A DNA stretch of 20,563 nt from an uncultured Alphaproteobacteria bacterium (GTDB taxonomy: Bacteria > Pseudomonadota > Alphaproteobacteria > HIMB59). The position numbers and the translations under genes were made by a program. Shown here in pieces: positions 7,464 through 15,323 of this stretch; within the stretch, counting starts at the first letter, position 1, and each line of letters starts with the position of its first letter. The notes beneath the pieces were generated by a model that saw nothing but the letters and a program-made list of their open reading frames with translations, was not told the origin of the DNA and searched no databases. Where the stretch lies: positions 1 through 20,563 of the forward strand of contig CACPCY010000011.1 in NCBI GenBank assembly GCA_902632575.1, in the 5' to 3' direction.

Positions 7464-9789
7464 TTATTACTTTTATTACCTTCCTATCATGTATCTTACT
7501 CTTTATTTTATCAATCTGATAAATTGATTTTAAGATATCTTTTTCTACATAGCCTTTCTTAGTTTCTATCGTAGTAACTAATTTACCATGAATTTGTATT
7601 GGTAAATTTATATGTGTTTCCGATAATAATGTTTCGTCTATACTTGGCCAGTTAGTAGTGTTTTTAGATTTAAACAATGTATTACTAATTTTTAAAGACA
7701 TTTTTGGAACAAATGGATATAGACATACAAGTATTTTTTTACTTATTTCACTATCATTTAAATATATTTTTTCCTTTTCTAAATAATTAAAGAGAGTATA
7801 GATATCTGCTACACATTTATTTAAAGAAAAGTTTAAAATATTTTTTTCAATATTATAAATAAATCTCTCAACTGTTTGTTCAGTATCTTTTTTTAAACTA
7901 GTTCTCTCTACATTAAAGTATCTTTCTATTCTTCTAACCAAATTTTTTGAGCTTTGAATTCCTTCATCTGTCCACTCCAATTCCCTATCTGGTGGAGAGT
8001 CTGAGATCATAAAAAATCGTGTTGCATCTATTCCATAATTTTCAAGTATTTCATCGGGTTCTATAACGTTTTTCTTTGACTTTGACATTTTCTCACTTGG
8101 ACCCTCTTCTACAAGTTCTTTTGTAATTCCTCTTATAATCCTACCATCCTTGAAAATTATTTCTTTTGGCATTACCCACTCGCCATTTTGAGTCTTATAT
8201 GTCTTATGCGTGATCATTCCTTGTGTAAAAAGCTGATTGAAAGGTTCATTTATTTTAAGTTTGTAGATATCTCGTAAAGCTTTCATAAAAAACCTTGAAT
8301 ACAAAAGATGAAGTATAGCGTGCTCTATACCACCTATATATTTGTCTACTGGGAGATACTCATTTACTCTTTTAATATTAAAAGGTTTATCTAATTTATT
8401 ATCTAAAAACCTTATATAGTACCAAGAAGAGTCAACAAATGTATCAAATGTATCTGTCTCTCTGAAAGCAATTCTATTTGTTTTTGAACATTTTATTTTT
8501 CTCCATTTTTCGTGATTTAATAAGGCATTACCTTTCCCATTTAAATTAACGTCATATGGCAATAGCACAGGTAATTCAGACTTTTCTAAAACTCTAAAAC
8601 TTCCATCCTCGTAATAAATAACGGGAATTGGGCATCCCCAATAACGTTGCCTAGAGACACCCCAATCTCTCAACTTATAATTTATGGATTTTTTACCAAT
8701 TTTTTCTTCTTCAAAATAATCAACTATTTTATTAATTGCCTCTGATTTAGTCAGACCATTAACTAATGGAGAATTAATTACAACTCCATCTTGAGTATAA
8801 GGCAGATCAGAGTCTTTACATTGAATTACCTTTATAATCGGCAGTTCGTATTTCATAGCAAATTCATAATCTCTTTCGTCGTGTGCTGGACAACCAAAGA
8901 TTGCACCCTCACCGTAATTATCTAAAACAAAATTTGCAACATACACAGGTATCTCTTTGTCCAATATTGGATGTTTGCACTTAAGATCCAAAAGAAATCC
9001 TTGTTTTTCCTTATCATCAACTATTTTAGAAAATGAATTTTTAATCTCCTCAATATCACTTGGTTTTAGGAACTTACTGACCAGTTTGTGATTGACAGAT
9101 ATAGCGATAAATGTGGCTCCATATATAGTGTCAGGTCTTGTAGTAAACACATTTAGATGATCTTCTTTATCTACAATTTGAAATTTAATTTCTGCACCAA
9201 TAGATTTTCCAATCCAATTTTTTTGCATAGTTTTTACTTTATCTGGCCATAAAGTTAATTTATCTAAATCATTAAGTAGTTCTTCTGCGTAATTTGTAAT
9301 CTTAAAAAACCATTGTGATAATACTTTTTGTTCTACTATTGCGCCAGTTCTCCAACCTTTACCATCAATAACCTGTTCATTTGCTAACACAGTTTGATCT
9401 TCAGGGTCCCAATTAACTAGAGCATCTTTTTTGTATGCAAGTCCTGCTTTATATAAATCTATAAAGAGTTCTTGTTGATATTGATAATAATCCTCTTTGC
9501 AGGTAGCTAACTCTCTATCCCAATCTAAATCCAAGTCAAGTTTCTTTAATTGGCTTTTCATATTTTGAATGTTGGTAAAAGTCCAATCTTGAGGGTGTGT
9601 ATCAAATTGAATTGCCGCATTTTCAGCAGGCAAACCAAAAGCATCCCAACCCATGGGGTGAATAACTTCATCACCTTTAAGCTTATGATATCTTGCGCAT
9701 ATATCGCCTATTACATAATTTCTTACATGTCCCATATGGATATTTCCTGATGGGTAAGGAAACATCTCTAAAATGTATTTTTTTTGCAT
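7426..9789 (-). CDS. leuS: Leucyl-tRNA synthetase LeuRS, N-terminally short
   Basis: Charges tRNA-Leu. The 787-residue class I synthetase has HMGH (the HIGH motif, residues 18-21), [16 protein letters not shown], the CP1 editing motif TTRPDTIYG (near 218), [10 protein letters not shown] with the editing Asp, [27 protein letters not shown] and KMSKSK (near 567). The usual family length is about 850-870. It lacks roughly 35-40 residues before the FPYPSG block: upstream in-frame codons reach a stop about 30 nt earlier with no start codon. The zinc-site cysteines of the ZN-1 insert are largely gone (CSKTN where CPKCG is usual). The DUF3576 stop lies 7 bp upstream, and lptE starts inside its 3' end. 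Confidence 0.95.
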   Translation of the reverse strand: MQKKYILEMFPYPSGNIHMGHVRNYVIGDICARYHKLKGDEVIHPMGWDAFGLPAENAAIQFDTHPQDWTFTNIQNMKSQLKKLDLDLDWDRELATCKEDYYQYQQELFIDLYKAGLAYKKDALVNWDPEDQTVLANEQVIDGKGWRTGAIVEQKVLSQWFFKITNYAEELLNDLDKLTLWPDKVKTMQKNWIGKSIGAEIKFQIVDKEDHLNVFTTRPDTIYGATFIAISVNHKLVSKFLKPSDIEEIKNSFSKIVDDKEKQGFLLDLKCKHPILDKEIPVYVANFVLDNYGEGAIFGCPAHDERDYEFAMKYELPIIKVIQCKDSDLPYTQDGVVINSPLVNGLTKSEAINKIVDYFEEEKIGKKSINYKLRDWGVSRQRYWGCPIPVIYYEDGSFRVLEKSELPVLLPYDVNLNGKGNALLNHEKWRKIKCSKTNRIAFRETDTFDTFVDSSWYYIRFLDNKLDKPFNIKRVNEYLPVDKYIGGIEHAILHLLYSRFFMKALRDIYKLKINEPFNQLFTQGMITHKTYKTQNGEWVMPKEIIFKDGRIIRGITKELVEEGPSEKMSKSKKNVIEPDEILENYGIDATRFFMISDSPPDRELEWTDEGIQSSKNLVRRIERYFNVERTSLKKDTEQTVERFIYNIEKNILNFSLNKCVADIYTLFNYLEKEKIYLNDSEISKKILVCLYPFVPKMSLKISNTLFKSKNTTNWPSIDETLLSETHINLPIQIHGKLVTTIETKKGYVEKDILKSIYQIDKIKSKIHDRKVIKVINVQDKIINIITG

Positions 9790-9796
9790 TCTTATA

Positions 9797-10405
9797 TTAA
9801 GAGAGTTTTTCGTATGTACTTAGTTCGTCAGCTATATCTAATATTTTTAGAGTTAATCTTTTTTCTTCTTCTTCGTATGAAATACCGTCTTGATACCAAG
9901 TTTCCAATTCTTTTTCTTGACATAGTAACTTTACATTTATGCCTGTAGATATTAACTCTTTACTTGTTACGTTAACTTTTATCAAACACCTAAGATTTGG
10001 ATTATCTTTTTCAGTAATCCAACTAGTTGATATGAAACCACCTTGAGCATCAACTATATCGAGAGGGTATTGATCTAACAAAATTAGTGAAGCTCCCCAT
10101 AAGTTTTCGTTGACTGACAAGCCTCCGCCAGTTGTATTATTGATTCCTTCGGTAAAATTTTTATAGTTCTCTATTAATTTAGTTAAGTTTATAGGGTCAC
10201 CTACTTCTCCATCGGGTCCAGCTGCCCTTTCTTTATCTTCACATATTCTTTTTTGAGCTTTGTTAAAAGTTCTATAAGGATTGTTACATTTTCCATGAAT
10301 TTTATCCATTTCTGCCATATTTTTTTCAACGTCTCCTCCAAAAGGCCCCTGATTACAGGATTGCAAGAAAAATATCAGAAGAAGCGTTAAAGCTGCCTTA
10401 ATCAT
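9797..10405 (-). CDS. DUF3576-like lipoprotein
   Basis: A 202-residue predicted lipoprotein: hydrophobic leader (residues 2-14) ending in LQSC with Cys17 as the lipidation site. The central and C-terminal part ([20 protein letters not shown], then GGFISTSWI and a CLIKVNV strand) follows the pattern of the DUF3576 family, which regularly precedes leuS in Alphaproteobacteria; the function is unknown. Between them, residues 30-85 carry a Cys pair (40 and 55) and a Gly/Asn-rich linker. First gene of the leuS-lptE-holA operon. The ATG has no SD and a promoter-like -10 sits 6 nt before it. The family call rests on memory of the conserved block and on position. Confidence 0.65.
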   Translation of the reverse strand: MIKAALTLLLIFFLQSCNQGPFGGDVEKNMAEMDKIHGKCNNPYRTFNKAQKRICEDKERAAGPDGEVGDPINLTKLIENYKNFTEGINNTTGGGLSVNENLWGASLILLDQYPLDIVDAQGGFISTSWITEKDNPNLRCLIKVNVTSKELISTGINVKLLCQEKELETWYQDGISYEEEEKRLTLKILDIADELSTYEKLS

Positions 10406-10411
10406 TATTTA

Positions 10412-10440
10412 ATATTATTGAATTTGAAAATTTAATACAA
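10412..10440 (-). promoter_or_regulatory. Candidate promoter of the DUF3576-leuS operon
   Basis: On the minus strand, TTGTAT (10435-10440) and TAATAT (10412-10417) are spaced by 17 bp. The -10 ends 6 nt before the ATG, so transcription would begin at or next to the start codon. The elements match consensus at 3 of 6 and 4 of 6 positions, hence low certainty. The site lies just past the porin terminator, which supports an independent promoter here. Confidence 0.4.
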
Positions 10441-10444
10441 GGTT

Positions 10445-10488
10445 GAAATAAAAAAACCAGGTAGGGATATTTCAACCTACCTGGTTTT
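10445..10488 (-). terminator. Rho-independent terminator of the porin gene
   Basis: Perfect 13-bp stem (10453-10465 with 10476-10488; GC-rich core CCAGGTAGG) with a 10-nt loop. On the minus strand it is followed by a U-rich tail from 10456 down to about 10445. It starts 18 nt past the porin stop. A shorter T run on the plus side could make it work in both directions. It is the strongest terminator in the window. Confidence 0.92.
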
Positions 10489-10506
10489 AATTAGTATTAA
10501 GCTAGA

Positions 10507-11478
10507 TTAGAATGCTACTGAAGTACCAAAACCAATAGCTGTTCCGTCAGCATTAGCAGCTGTATCACCAGATAAGTTTCTGATGTCTAAGTATACAGTT
10601 GCTCCACCACCCATAGCTCTTTCAATTGAAAGATCTGTTTGAGTTGATGACTCACTGTCAGCATCTTTTCTATTTTGGTAACCGATTGAGATAGTTGTAT
10701 CAGCATCCATAGACATTACGTATGTTGCACCGTATACATCTGAGTCACCAGCTGCTGTTAAACTAGCATGTGAAGCAAGCAATGTTTGGTTTGAGTAACC
10801 AATAGTTGCTGTTCCACCACCTAGTGTACCACTAGCTGTAACACCTGATGAAGATTCACCAGTGTCTGAGTCTGCAACACCGATTGTAAATGAGTAAGCA
10901 CCCATAGGCATTGTAATAGAAGCAGACATTGCTGAGTCAGCACCTGTACCGCTACTGTTTAAGATACCGAAGTTGTCAGCACCATCATTAGATACATATG
11001 AAATGTTTAATGAAGCTGCACCCATAGCTGTTGTTAATTCTGCACCTAAACCATCGTCATCTGTGAAACCAGAAGCAGCACTTGAGCTTAGGTCACTAGC
11101 ATCATCAAGTGGGCCGTTTACAACACCACCGATTGCACCAATTGTGTCAGAAATTTCTACGTCACCAACAACGATTGTTGCGCCACCAGTTGCAAATGTT
11201 ACTGAGTTACCACCGTCGGCGTTAACACCTCCTGCAGCATCATAGTCTTGTGAAATTGACATACTTGTAGAGATACCGATACCTCCACTTGTAGTTGTAG
11301 ACATACTAAAGTCAACAGTGTTACCAACTGCTAACTCTTCGTCTCCTTCTGTTGTAGCCCCACTTGTTGACAAGTATGCAACATTTGAAGAACCAGCAAC
11401 AGAGATATCTGCTTGTGCAGTGGTTGTGAAACCAACAGCTGCAGCGATTGCAGATAAAGCGATTATTAGTTTTTTCAT
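10507..11478 (-). CDS. Acidic outer-membrane beta-barrel porin
   Basis: A 323-residue exported protein. The signal peptide (residues 1-23) ends in AQA before DISVAGSS. The mature chain is a run of alternating short amphipathic strands rich in Gly, Ser, Thr, Ala and Asp, ending in a C-terminal Phe (GTSVAF), the usual recognition signal for the BAM complex. This fits a Gram-negative general porin. It is strikingly acidic: only about half a dozen Lys/Arg after the signal peptide against dozens of Asp/Glu. GC and codon choice (GCT, GGT, ACA, GTT) differ from its AT-rich neighbours in the way of a very highly expressed gene. It is monocistronic, with a good SD (AAAGGA), a 5'-leader palindrome and a strong terminator. 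The pore specificity cannot be read from sequence. Confidence 0.85.
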   Translation of the reverse strand: MKKLIIALSAIAAAVGFTTTAQADISVAGSSNVAYLSTSGATTEGDEELAVGNTVDFSMSTTTSGGIGISTSMSISQDYDAAGGVNADGGNSVTFATGGATIVVGDVEISDTIGAIGGVVNGPLDDASDLSSSAASGFTDDDGLGAELTTAMGAASLNISYVSNDGADNFGILNSSGTGADSAMSASITMPMGAYSFTIGVADSDTGESSSGVTASGTLGGGTATIGYSNQTLLASHASLTAAGDSDVYGATYVMSMDADTTISIGYQNRKDADSESSTQTDLSIERAMGGGATVYLDIRNLSGDTAANADGTAIGFGTSVAF

Positions 11479-11487
11479 AATAATTAT

Positions 11488-11493
11488 TCCTTT
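11488..11493 (-). promoter_or_regulatory. Shine-Dalgarno site of the porin gene
   Basis: On the minus strand AAAGGA lies 9 nt before the porin ATG, one of the few clear ribosome-binding sites here, in keeping with high expression. Confidence 0.7.
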
Positions 11494-11509
11494 CTTAATT
11501 ATTAGTTTT

Positions 11510-11527
11510 TAGTTTTAATTAAAACTA
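11510..11527 (-). promoter_or_regulatory. Palindrome in the porin leader (candidate 5' stem-loop)
   Basis: TAGTTTTAATTAAAACTA is a perfect 18-bp palindrome 31 nt upstream of the porin ATG. A -10-like TAATAT on the minus strand (11536-11541) would place the transcript start at about 11529, so the mRNA would begin almost directly with this hairpin. Such 5' stem-loops stabilise abundant porin mRNAs in other bacteria; an operator is the alternative. No good -35 was found. Confidence 0.4.
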
Positions 11528-11592
11528 GTGAGACAATATTAAATATGGGCTCAAATGGTATATTTTTCAGGGAATATATTAAAAATAATTAG

Positions 11593-11618
11593 AAATGTTG
11601 CATTATTGCAACACATTT
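11593..11618 (-). terminator. Candidate terminator of the TPR-sulfotransferase gene
   Basis: Starting 14 nt past the stop of the sulfotransferase gene, an inverted repeat forms a stem of AAATG/CATTT plus TTGCA/TGCAA with a 2-nt bulge and a 4-nt loop. On the minus strand it is followed by a T-rich run. The symmetric core GTTGCA-N4-TGCAAC could instead be an operator upstream of the porin gene. Confidence 0.5.
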
Positions 11619-11632
11619 AATTGTTTAATGTA

Positions 11633-13222
11633 CTACATTCCACTCCAATATTCTCTTTGTTGACTCAAATCATTGAAAAACTTCGACTTATAATCACCGA
11701 AATCACTTTTTTGTTTAGAGGTATGATAGATTTCTTTTGTTACTTGTTGTTTGCTTGCAGTAAGACTAAAAAAATTCACTCTTTTATTCTCATCATATGT
11801 CCCCTCTAAACCACAGTAATCCCATATTTTCTTTGCTATTAAATTTATATCAGATGTCATTTCTTCATAGCTTATATCAATAAAAGTTTCGTGATCGGTG
11901 TTTTTTCGCCAAAAATTTACGACGTACTCGTAATTAGCATATTCAAGTGCAATTCCAAAAAAGCTTGAGGTATAAGAGAGATTGAACGAGTAATTTTGTT
12001 TAAAAAGTGAGACAGCATTATCCCAAATATTTCTTGATATATGAACGAATTTTGCTCCTGGTAAAGCCAGTTTTATGAGCCCATAATACAAAAAATTTTC
12101 AGGTAACTTGTCTGTAAAAAATTTTTTTCCATCTCGATGTATTTCAATAGTTTCTAAGTACTTATCACCTAGCTTTTGTATGTATGAGCTATCAATTTTA
12201 GATATCTTATTTTCGCTTAATAATTGATCAATCTCTAAAGGAAAAAAAAGTTTTTCTCCACCAGCAACACAATTGTTTGCAGAAGCAATTATTGACTCTA
12301 CTAGCGTAGTTCCGGATCGCGGCATTCCCATAATAAAAATTAGACCTTTGCCTTTGTTAATTGAATTGGTATCTTTCATTTCTGTATTTTTAATTTTTTT
12401 GAAATAATCAATTACAGCTGTTACTTTTTTTTGTCTCTCAAATAAAGATCCTCTTTGAAGAGAAGCTATTATTTTATTTGCTTTTAAATAATATTCTTCA
12501 GACTTCTCTGTATCCTTCTTTTGAAAATATTCTGCTAAAATAAAATATATATTTGATTCTGTAATAGCTTTTAGTGGTAATGATTTTATCGAATTTAAGT
12601 CTTTTAAAATATTATTCATTTTATTTAAATAAATTTCCTTCATATTATTAACGTCAATTCTTATAAGTGAAATTAGAATTTGAGCAATATGATTTCCTTT
12701 ATCTAAAATTTTAAATGCGAATTCACAAAATTTTTTCTCTCCTTTTTTTGCTAAAATAATATCTCCATAAAGTGAAAGAGTGTCATGATATTTTAATATT
12801 TCTTCGGACTCTAAACCTCCTCGCTTATCAATAGCAATAGAAATATTTTTTTCTGCCTCATTAAAATTCTTAAGATTAAGTAAACATTCTGCAATATTTT
12901 GATAGGCTTCTGGTCTATCGTCATTTAATTTAATTGCCTCTTGAGAATAAATTAAAGATTTTTTATAGTCTTGAGTTTTTGCGAATAAGTAAGATAAATT
13001 AACATTAACATCATAGTCATCATTCTTTAAATTATAACAATTTTCGAATGACTTGATTGACATAAGATACTTCTTTTGTGCCAGCAAAGTTACGCCATAC
13101 ATTTTGTTTATTAAAAAGTTATTTGGTTGATTTTCAACTTGGTGTTTTAATTCAATCTCAGCTTTTTCATAGCTTCTTGAGTTGATTAACTCAATAATTT
13201 TTGACAAATTCACAGTCTTCAT
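11633..13222 (-). CDS. TPR-repeat sulfotransferase
   Basis: A 529-residue two-part protein. Residues 1-270 are tandem TPR-like helical pairs (for example KSFENCYNLKNDDYDVNVNL and RPEAYQNIAECLLNLKNFNE). Residues 290-529 form a sulfotransferase domain with the PAPS 5'-phosphosulfate loop GMPRSGTTLVES (near 300-311) and the 3'-phosphate motif ISRNIWDNAVS (near 395-405). It would transfer sulfate from PAPS to an unknown acceptor; similar TPR-sulfotransferases are common in marine Alphaproteobacteria. No signal peptide or membrane segment is seen, so it is probably cytoplasmic. The ATG at 13220-13222 has a TATTAT hexamer 8 nt upstream and no SD. It is head-to-head with a sulfotransferase-like gene. 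Confidence 0.88.
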   Translation of the reverse strand: MKTVNLSKIIELINSRSYEKAEIELKHQVENQPNNFLINKMYGVTLLAQKKYLMSIKSFENCYNLKNDDYDVNVNLSYLFAKTQDYKKSLIYSQEAIKLNDDRPEAYQNIAECLLNLKNFNEAEKNISIAIDKRGGLESEEILKYHDTLSLYGDIILAKKGEKKFCEFAFKILDKGNHIAQILISLIRIDVNNMKEIYLNKMNNILKDLNSIKSLPLKAITESNIYFILAEYFQKKDTEKSEEYYLKANKIIASLQRGSLFERQKKVTAVIDYFKKIKNTEMKDTNSINKGKGLIFIMGMPRSGTTLVESIIASANNCVAGGEKLFFPLEIDQLLSENKISKIDSSYIQKLGDKYLETIEIHRDGKKFFTDKLPENFLYYGLIKLALPGAKFVHISRNIWDNAVSLFKQNYSFNLSYTSSFFGIALEYANYEYVVNFWRKNTDHETFIDISYEEMTSDINLIAKKIWDYCGLEGTYDENKRVNFFSLTASKQQVTKEIYHTSKQKSDFGDYKSKFFNDLSQQREYWSGM

Positions 13223-13238
13223 TTATGCATATAATACA
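13223..13238. promoter_or_regulatory. Very short divergent promoter gap
   Basis: Only 16 bp separate two opposed start codons, and the gap is filled by one AT-rich element read as TATAAT on the plus strand (13230-13235) and TATTAT on the minus strand (13231-13236). For the minus gene the spacing (8 nt) implies a nearly leaderless mRNA. For the plus gene the spacing is only 3 nt, so either its promoter or its start lies elsewhere. Confidence 0.35.
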
Positions 13239-14219
13239 ATGAATTTAATTAAAAAAATCAAATTTAATTATCTTTCAAAATTAATTATTGACCATATAAC
13301 TAACAAAAATATTGAAAAAGCCTCTGAGGAACTAGAGAAGCTTAAAGATAATGATCTACTGGTTTTTTATTCTGTTTTAAAATCTATAAACCATCACTTA
13401 CAAGATACATCTAATACAAACTTACATAAAAAAAAAATAATTTGGACTATTAGTTATGATTATCTGGATCAAAAATATCTAAATAATTTTTTAAATTTTT
13501 ATTTTAAAAATAATTATACGAAACATTTTTACTCTGATAATTTCTCTGATGCCACTTCGAATTTTCTTTCCTCTTTTGATGGTCATGGCTTTCCAAATGA
13601 AATAAAATTTGAAGAAACTATTCAAAATATAGGGCTCTTTCAAAACTTAATACTTTTCAGTCGCAGTGAAGATTTATTTATTTTTGATACTTGTGCAGCT
13701 TTTTTTGAGTCAAAATCAAACAATTATTTAATTTATCCAAATACTACTCTTTGTTATTTTTATATTGTGAAAGACCCTAAAGAATTATTTTTAAGATATA
13801 AAAATATAACTGGAACAACTGAAGAAGCATATAATGAACTATTCAATTTTACTAAAAAACTTCACTTATCAGAAAACCAAAAACGAAATCTCTTTAAAAT
13901 TTTTGAAAATAAAACAAGTTATAACACAAATGTTAACTCTTGGTCAGATCCTAACGTTCTCAGTACTTACAAGGGTAAAATAATATATTTTCAAGATTTA
14001 GAGGATAATACAGAAGAAGTTTTAATAGATGTCATACAACACTTAAAACAGTATTACTCAGATATAGAAGTAGACTACAACATAATTAAAAAATACGTAA
14101 GTATTAACAAATTAGAAAAAGACAAATCTTCAGATTTATCAAATAGTGAAAAAAAGTTCTTATCGAGAAATCTTCATTTAAAAAATATAGATTATAAAGA
14201 TACTGTAATTGACTATTAA
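13239..14219 (+). CDS. Sulfotransferase-like protein with eroded PAPS-binding motifs
   Basis: A 326-residue protein. By eye it aligns with the family whose N-terminus reads IWLASYPKSGNTWLR: residues about 67-85 are IIWTISYDYLDQKYLNNFL, keeping the strand and following helix but losing the PKSGNTW loop that binds PAPS. The second motif reads YIVKDPKELFLRY (near 175) where functional proteins have YIVRDPRDV followed by a Ser; the Ser is lost. The later block NSWSDPNVLSTYKGKIIYFQ (near 231-250) and an E-D-L segment also fit the family. It is therefore probably a non-catalytic relative. ATG 13239 is preferred over an upstream in-frame start at 13182 because the latter runs into the divergent gene. 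The end overlaps yggS by 11 bp. Confidence 0.55.
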   Translation: MNLIKKIKFNYLSKLIIDHITNKNIEKASEELEKLKDNDLLVFYSVLKSINHHLQDTSNTNLHKKKIIWTISYDYLDQKYLNNFLNFYFKNNYTKHFYSDNFSDATSNFLSSFDGHGFPNEIKFEETIQNIGLFQNLILFSRSEDLFIFDTCAAFFESKSNNYLIYPNTTLCYFYIVKDPKELFLRYKNITGTTEEAYNELFNFTKKLHLSENQKRNLFKIFENKTSYNTNVNSWSDPNVLSTYKGKIIYFQDLEDNTEEVLIDVIQHLKQYYSDIEVDYNIIKKYVSINKLEKDKSSDLSNSEKKFLSRNLHLKNIDYKDTVIDY

Positions 14220-14841
14220 TTTTAAAAGTCTTGAGAATGTTGTAAATGAAATTGCAAGATATAGAAATTCTGAATTAATGATTGTAACAAAAAATCGATC
14301 TACATCAGATATTGAAACACTAATAAAGAGAGACTTTAAATTATTTGGTGAAAATAAAGTTCAAGAAGCAAAATTAAAATATGAAAATATTATAGATAGA
14401 AAAAATTTTGACCTCCACTTAATAGGCCCTCTACAAACAAATAAGGTTAAATTAGCACTTAAGATTTTTGATACCATTCAAACTATTGATAGATACTCAC
14501 TAATTGATGAGGTAAGTAAATTTATTTCTAAAAGCCTTCCTAAAACCAAAAACTTTTATATTCAGGTAAACATAGGTAAAGAGACTCAAAAATCAGGTGT
14601 ATCAATTGAAAATCTATCCCATTTATATGATTACTCTTTAAATAAAAATTTGAAGATCGAGGGATTAATGTGCATTCCACCAAATTTAGAGGATCCAATG
14701 AAATATTTTGAATTGATGAATATTTTAAGAGATAAAATTAATAAAAATTTAAAGTTAAGTATGGGTATGAGTAACGATTATAAATTTGCTCTAAAGTTGA
14801 ACAGTAATATCATACGTATAGGATCTTTGATATTTTCATGA
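14209..14841 (+). CDS. yggS: PLP homeostasis protein YggS/PLPBP
   Basis: Single-domain pyridoxal-phosphate-binding barrel protein (COG0325) that keeps free PLP and B6 vitamers balanced. The 210-residue protein is near the lower end of the family (about 215-235). The PLP Lys is K28 in MIVTKN. Then come FGENKVQEAKLKYE, LHLIGPLQTNKVK, VNIGKETQKSG, GLMCIPP, the phosphate-binding SMGMSNDYKFAL and RIGSLIF. The start is TTG at 14209, 11 bp inside the preceding gene, with no good SD and no other start codon before the first barrel strand; translation is probably coupled. The stop overlaps the next ATG (ATGA). Confidence 0.93.
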   Translation: MTINFKSLENVVNEIARYRNSELMIVTKNRSTSDIETLIKRDFKLFGENKVQEAKLKYENIIDRKNFDLHLIGPLQTNKVKLALKIFDTIQTIDRYSLIDEVSKFISKSLPKTKNFYIQVNIGKETQKSGVSIENLSHLYDYSLNKNLKIEGLMCIPPNLEDPMKYFELMNILRDKINKNLKLSMGMSNDYKFALKLNSNIIRIGSLIFS

Positions 14842-15323
14842 AATTTTCATATTTACTATTTTTGTTCTTTTTCTTTATTAAAAATTCCATTGCAATAGAA
14901 TTATCATGTTTATTTGAGGAAGTTCATCAAAATGGAGAAGTTAACCAGGGAGTTTTAATCATAAAAGATGAAAAATTTAGATATCAATATTTCTCTCAAA
15001 ATTTGTATACAATAATACACAAAGAAAATTTATTTTTTTATTTAGAAAATAGGGACAAAACTAAGTTTTTTAAAATTACTGAGAATACTGATGTACTTGA
15101 AGTGATAGTAGCCATAATTAATGACATTCCTGATATAAAAAATGAATATTTCATTAAAAACTCAATTGTAAAAGTTGAGTACAGTAGTCAAGAAAAAATG
15201 ATTAAAAGGGTTATTGTCTTGTCTGATCAACAAAATATGAGTATTTATCTAAATGAATGTAAAAATACTAAATTAAAGGATTTTTATTTCTCTTGGAGTC
15301 CTTTTTGGGATTATACACATTAA
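14838..15323 (+). CDS. lolA: LolA-like periplasmic lipoprotein carrier (divergent)
   Basis: A 161-residue exported protein with a signal peptide of about 19 residues (hydrophobic LLFLFFFFI, cleavage after SIA). The mature part follows the LolA pattern: GEVNQGVLIIKDEKFRYQY, where LolA has a strand then a G-x-L-x-[KR]-P-x-x-[FL]-R-x-x-Y block, then IIHKENLFFYL (the 'dG..lw.Y' strand) and a C-terminal strand IVLSDQQNMSIYL. It is shorter than most LolA (about 200 residues). LolA ferries lipoproteins across the periplasm, and lolA is a regular neighbour of ftsK in Alphaproteobacteria. It overlaps yggS by 4 bp and abuts the next gene with no gap. Confidence 0.65.
   Translation: MKFSYLLFLFFFFIKNSIAIELSCLFEEVHQNGEVNQGVLIIKDEKFRYQYFSQNLYTIIHKENLFFYLENRDKTKFFKITENTDVLEVIVAIINDIPDIKNEYFIKNSIVKVEYSSQEKMIKRVIVLSDQQNMSIYLNECKNTKLKDFYFSWSPFWDYTH

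Noticed and set aside
10973..11245. Open frames on the plus strand across the porin gene (also 11318-11512)
   Set aside because: They are antisense shadows caused by the biased codon use of the porin: Pro/Ser/Ala-rich products without domains, SD or conservation signs.
11597..11612. GTTGCA-N4-TGCAAC as a Fur/Mur-type operator of the porin gene
   Set aside because: It directly follows the sulfotransferase stop and is trailed by T-rich sequence on that strand, so a terminator explains it at least as well; no regulator is visible nearby.
13201..13235. Consensus TTGACA (13201-13206) with TATAAT (13230-13235) as a strong promoter
   Set aside because: The spacer is 23 bp, well outside the 16-18 bp range for sigma-70, so the pair is unlikely to act together.
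13182..13238. Upstream in-frame start for the sulfotransferase-like gene
   Set aside because: It would add 19 unremarkable residues and overlap the 5' end of the divergent TPR-sulfotransferase gene; ATG 13239 begins a sensible N-terminus (MNLIKKIKF).
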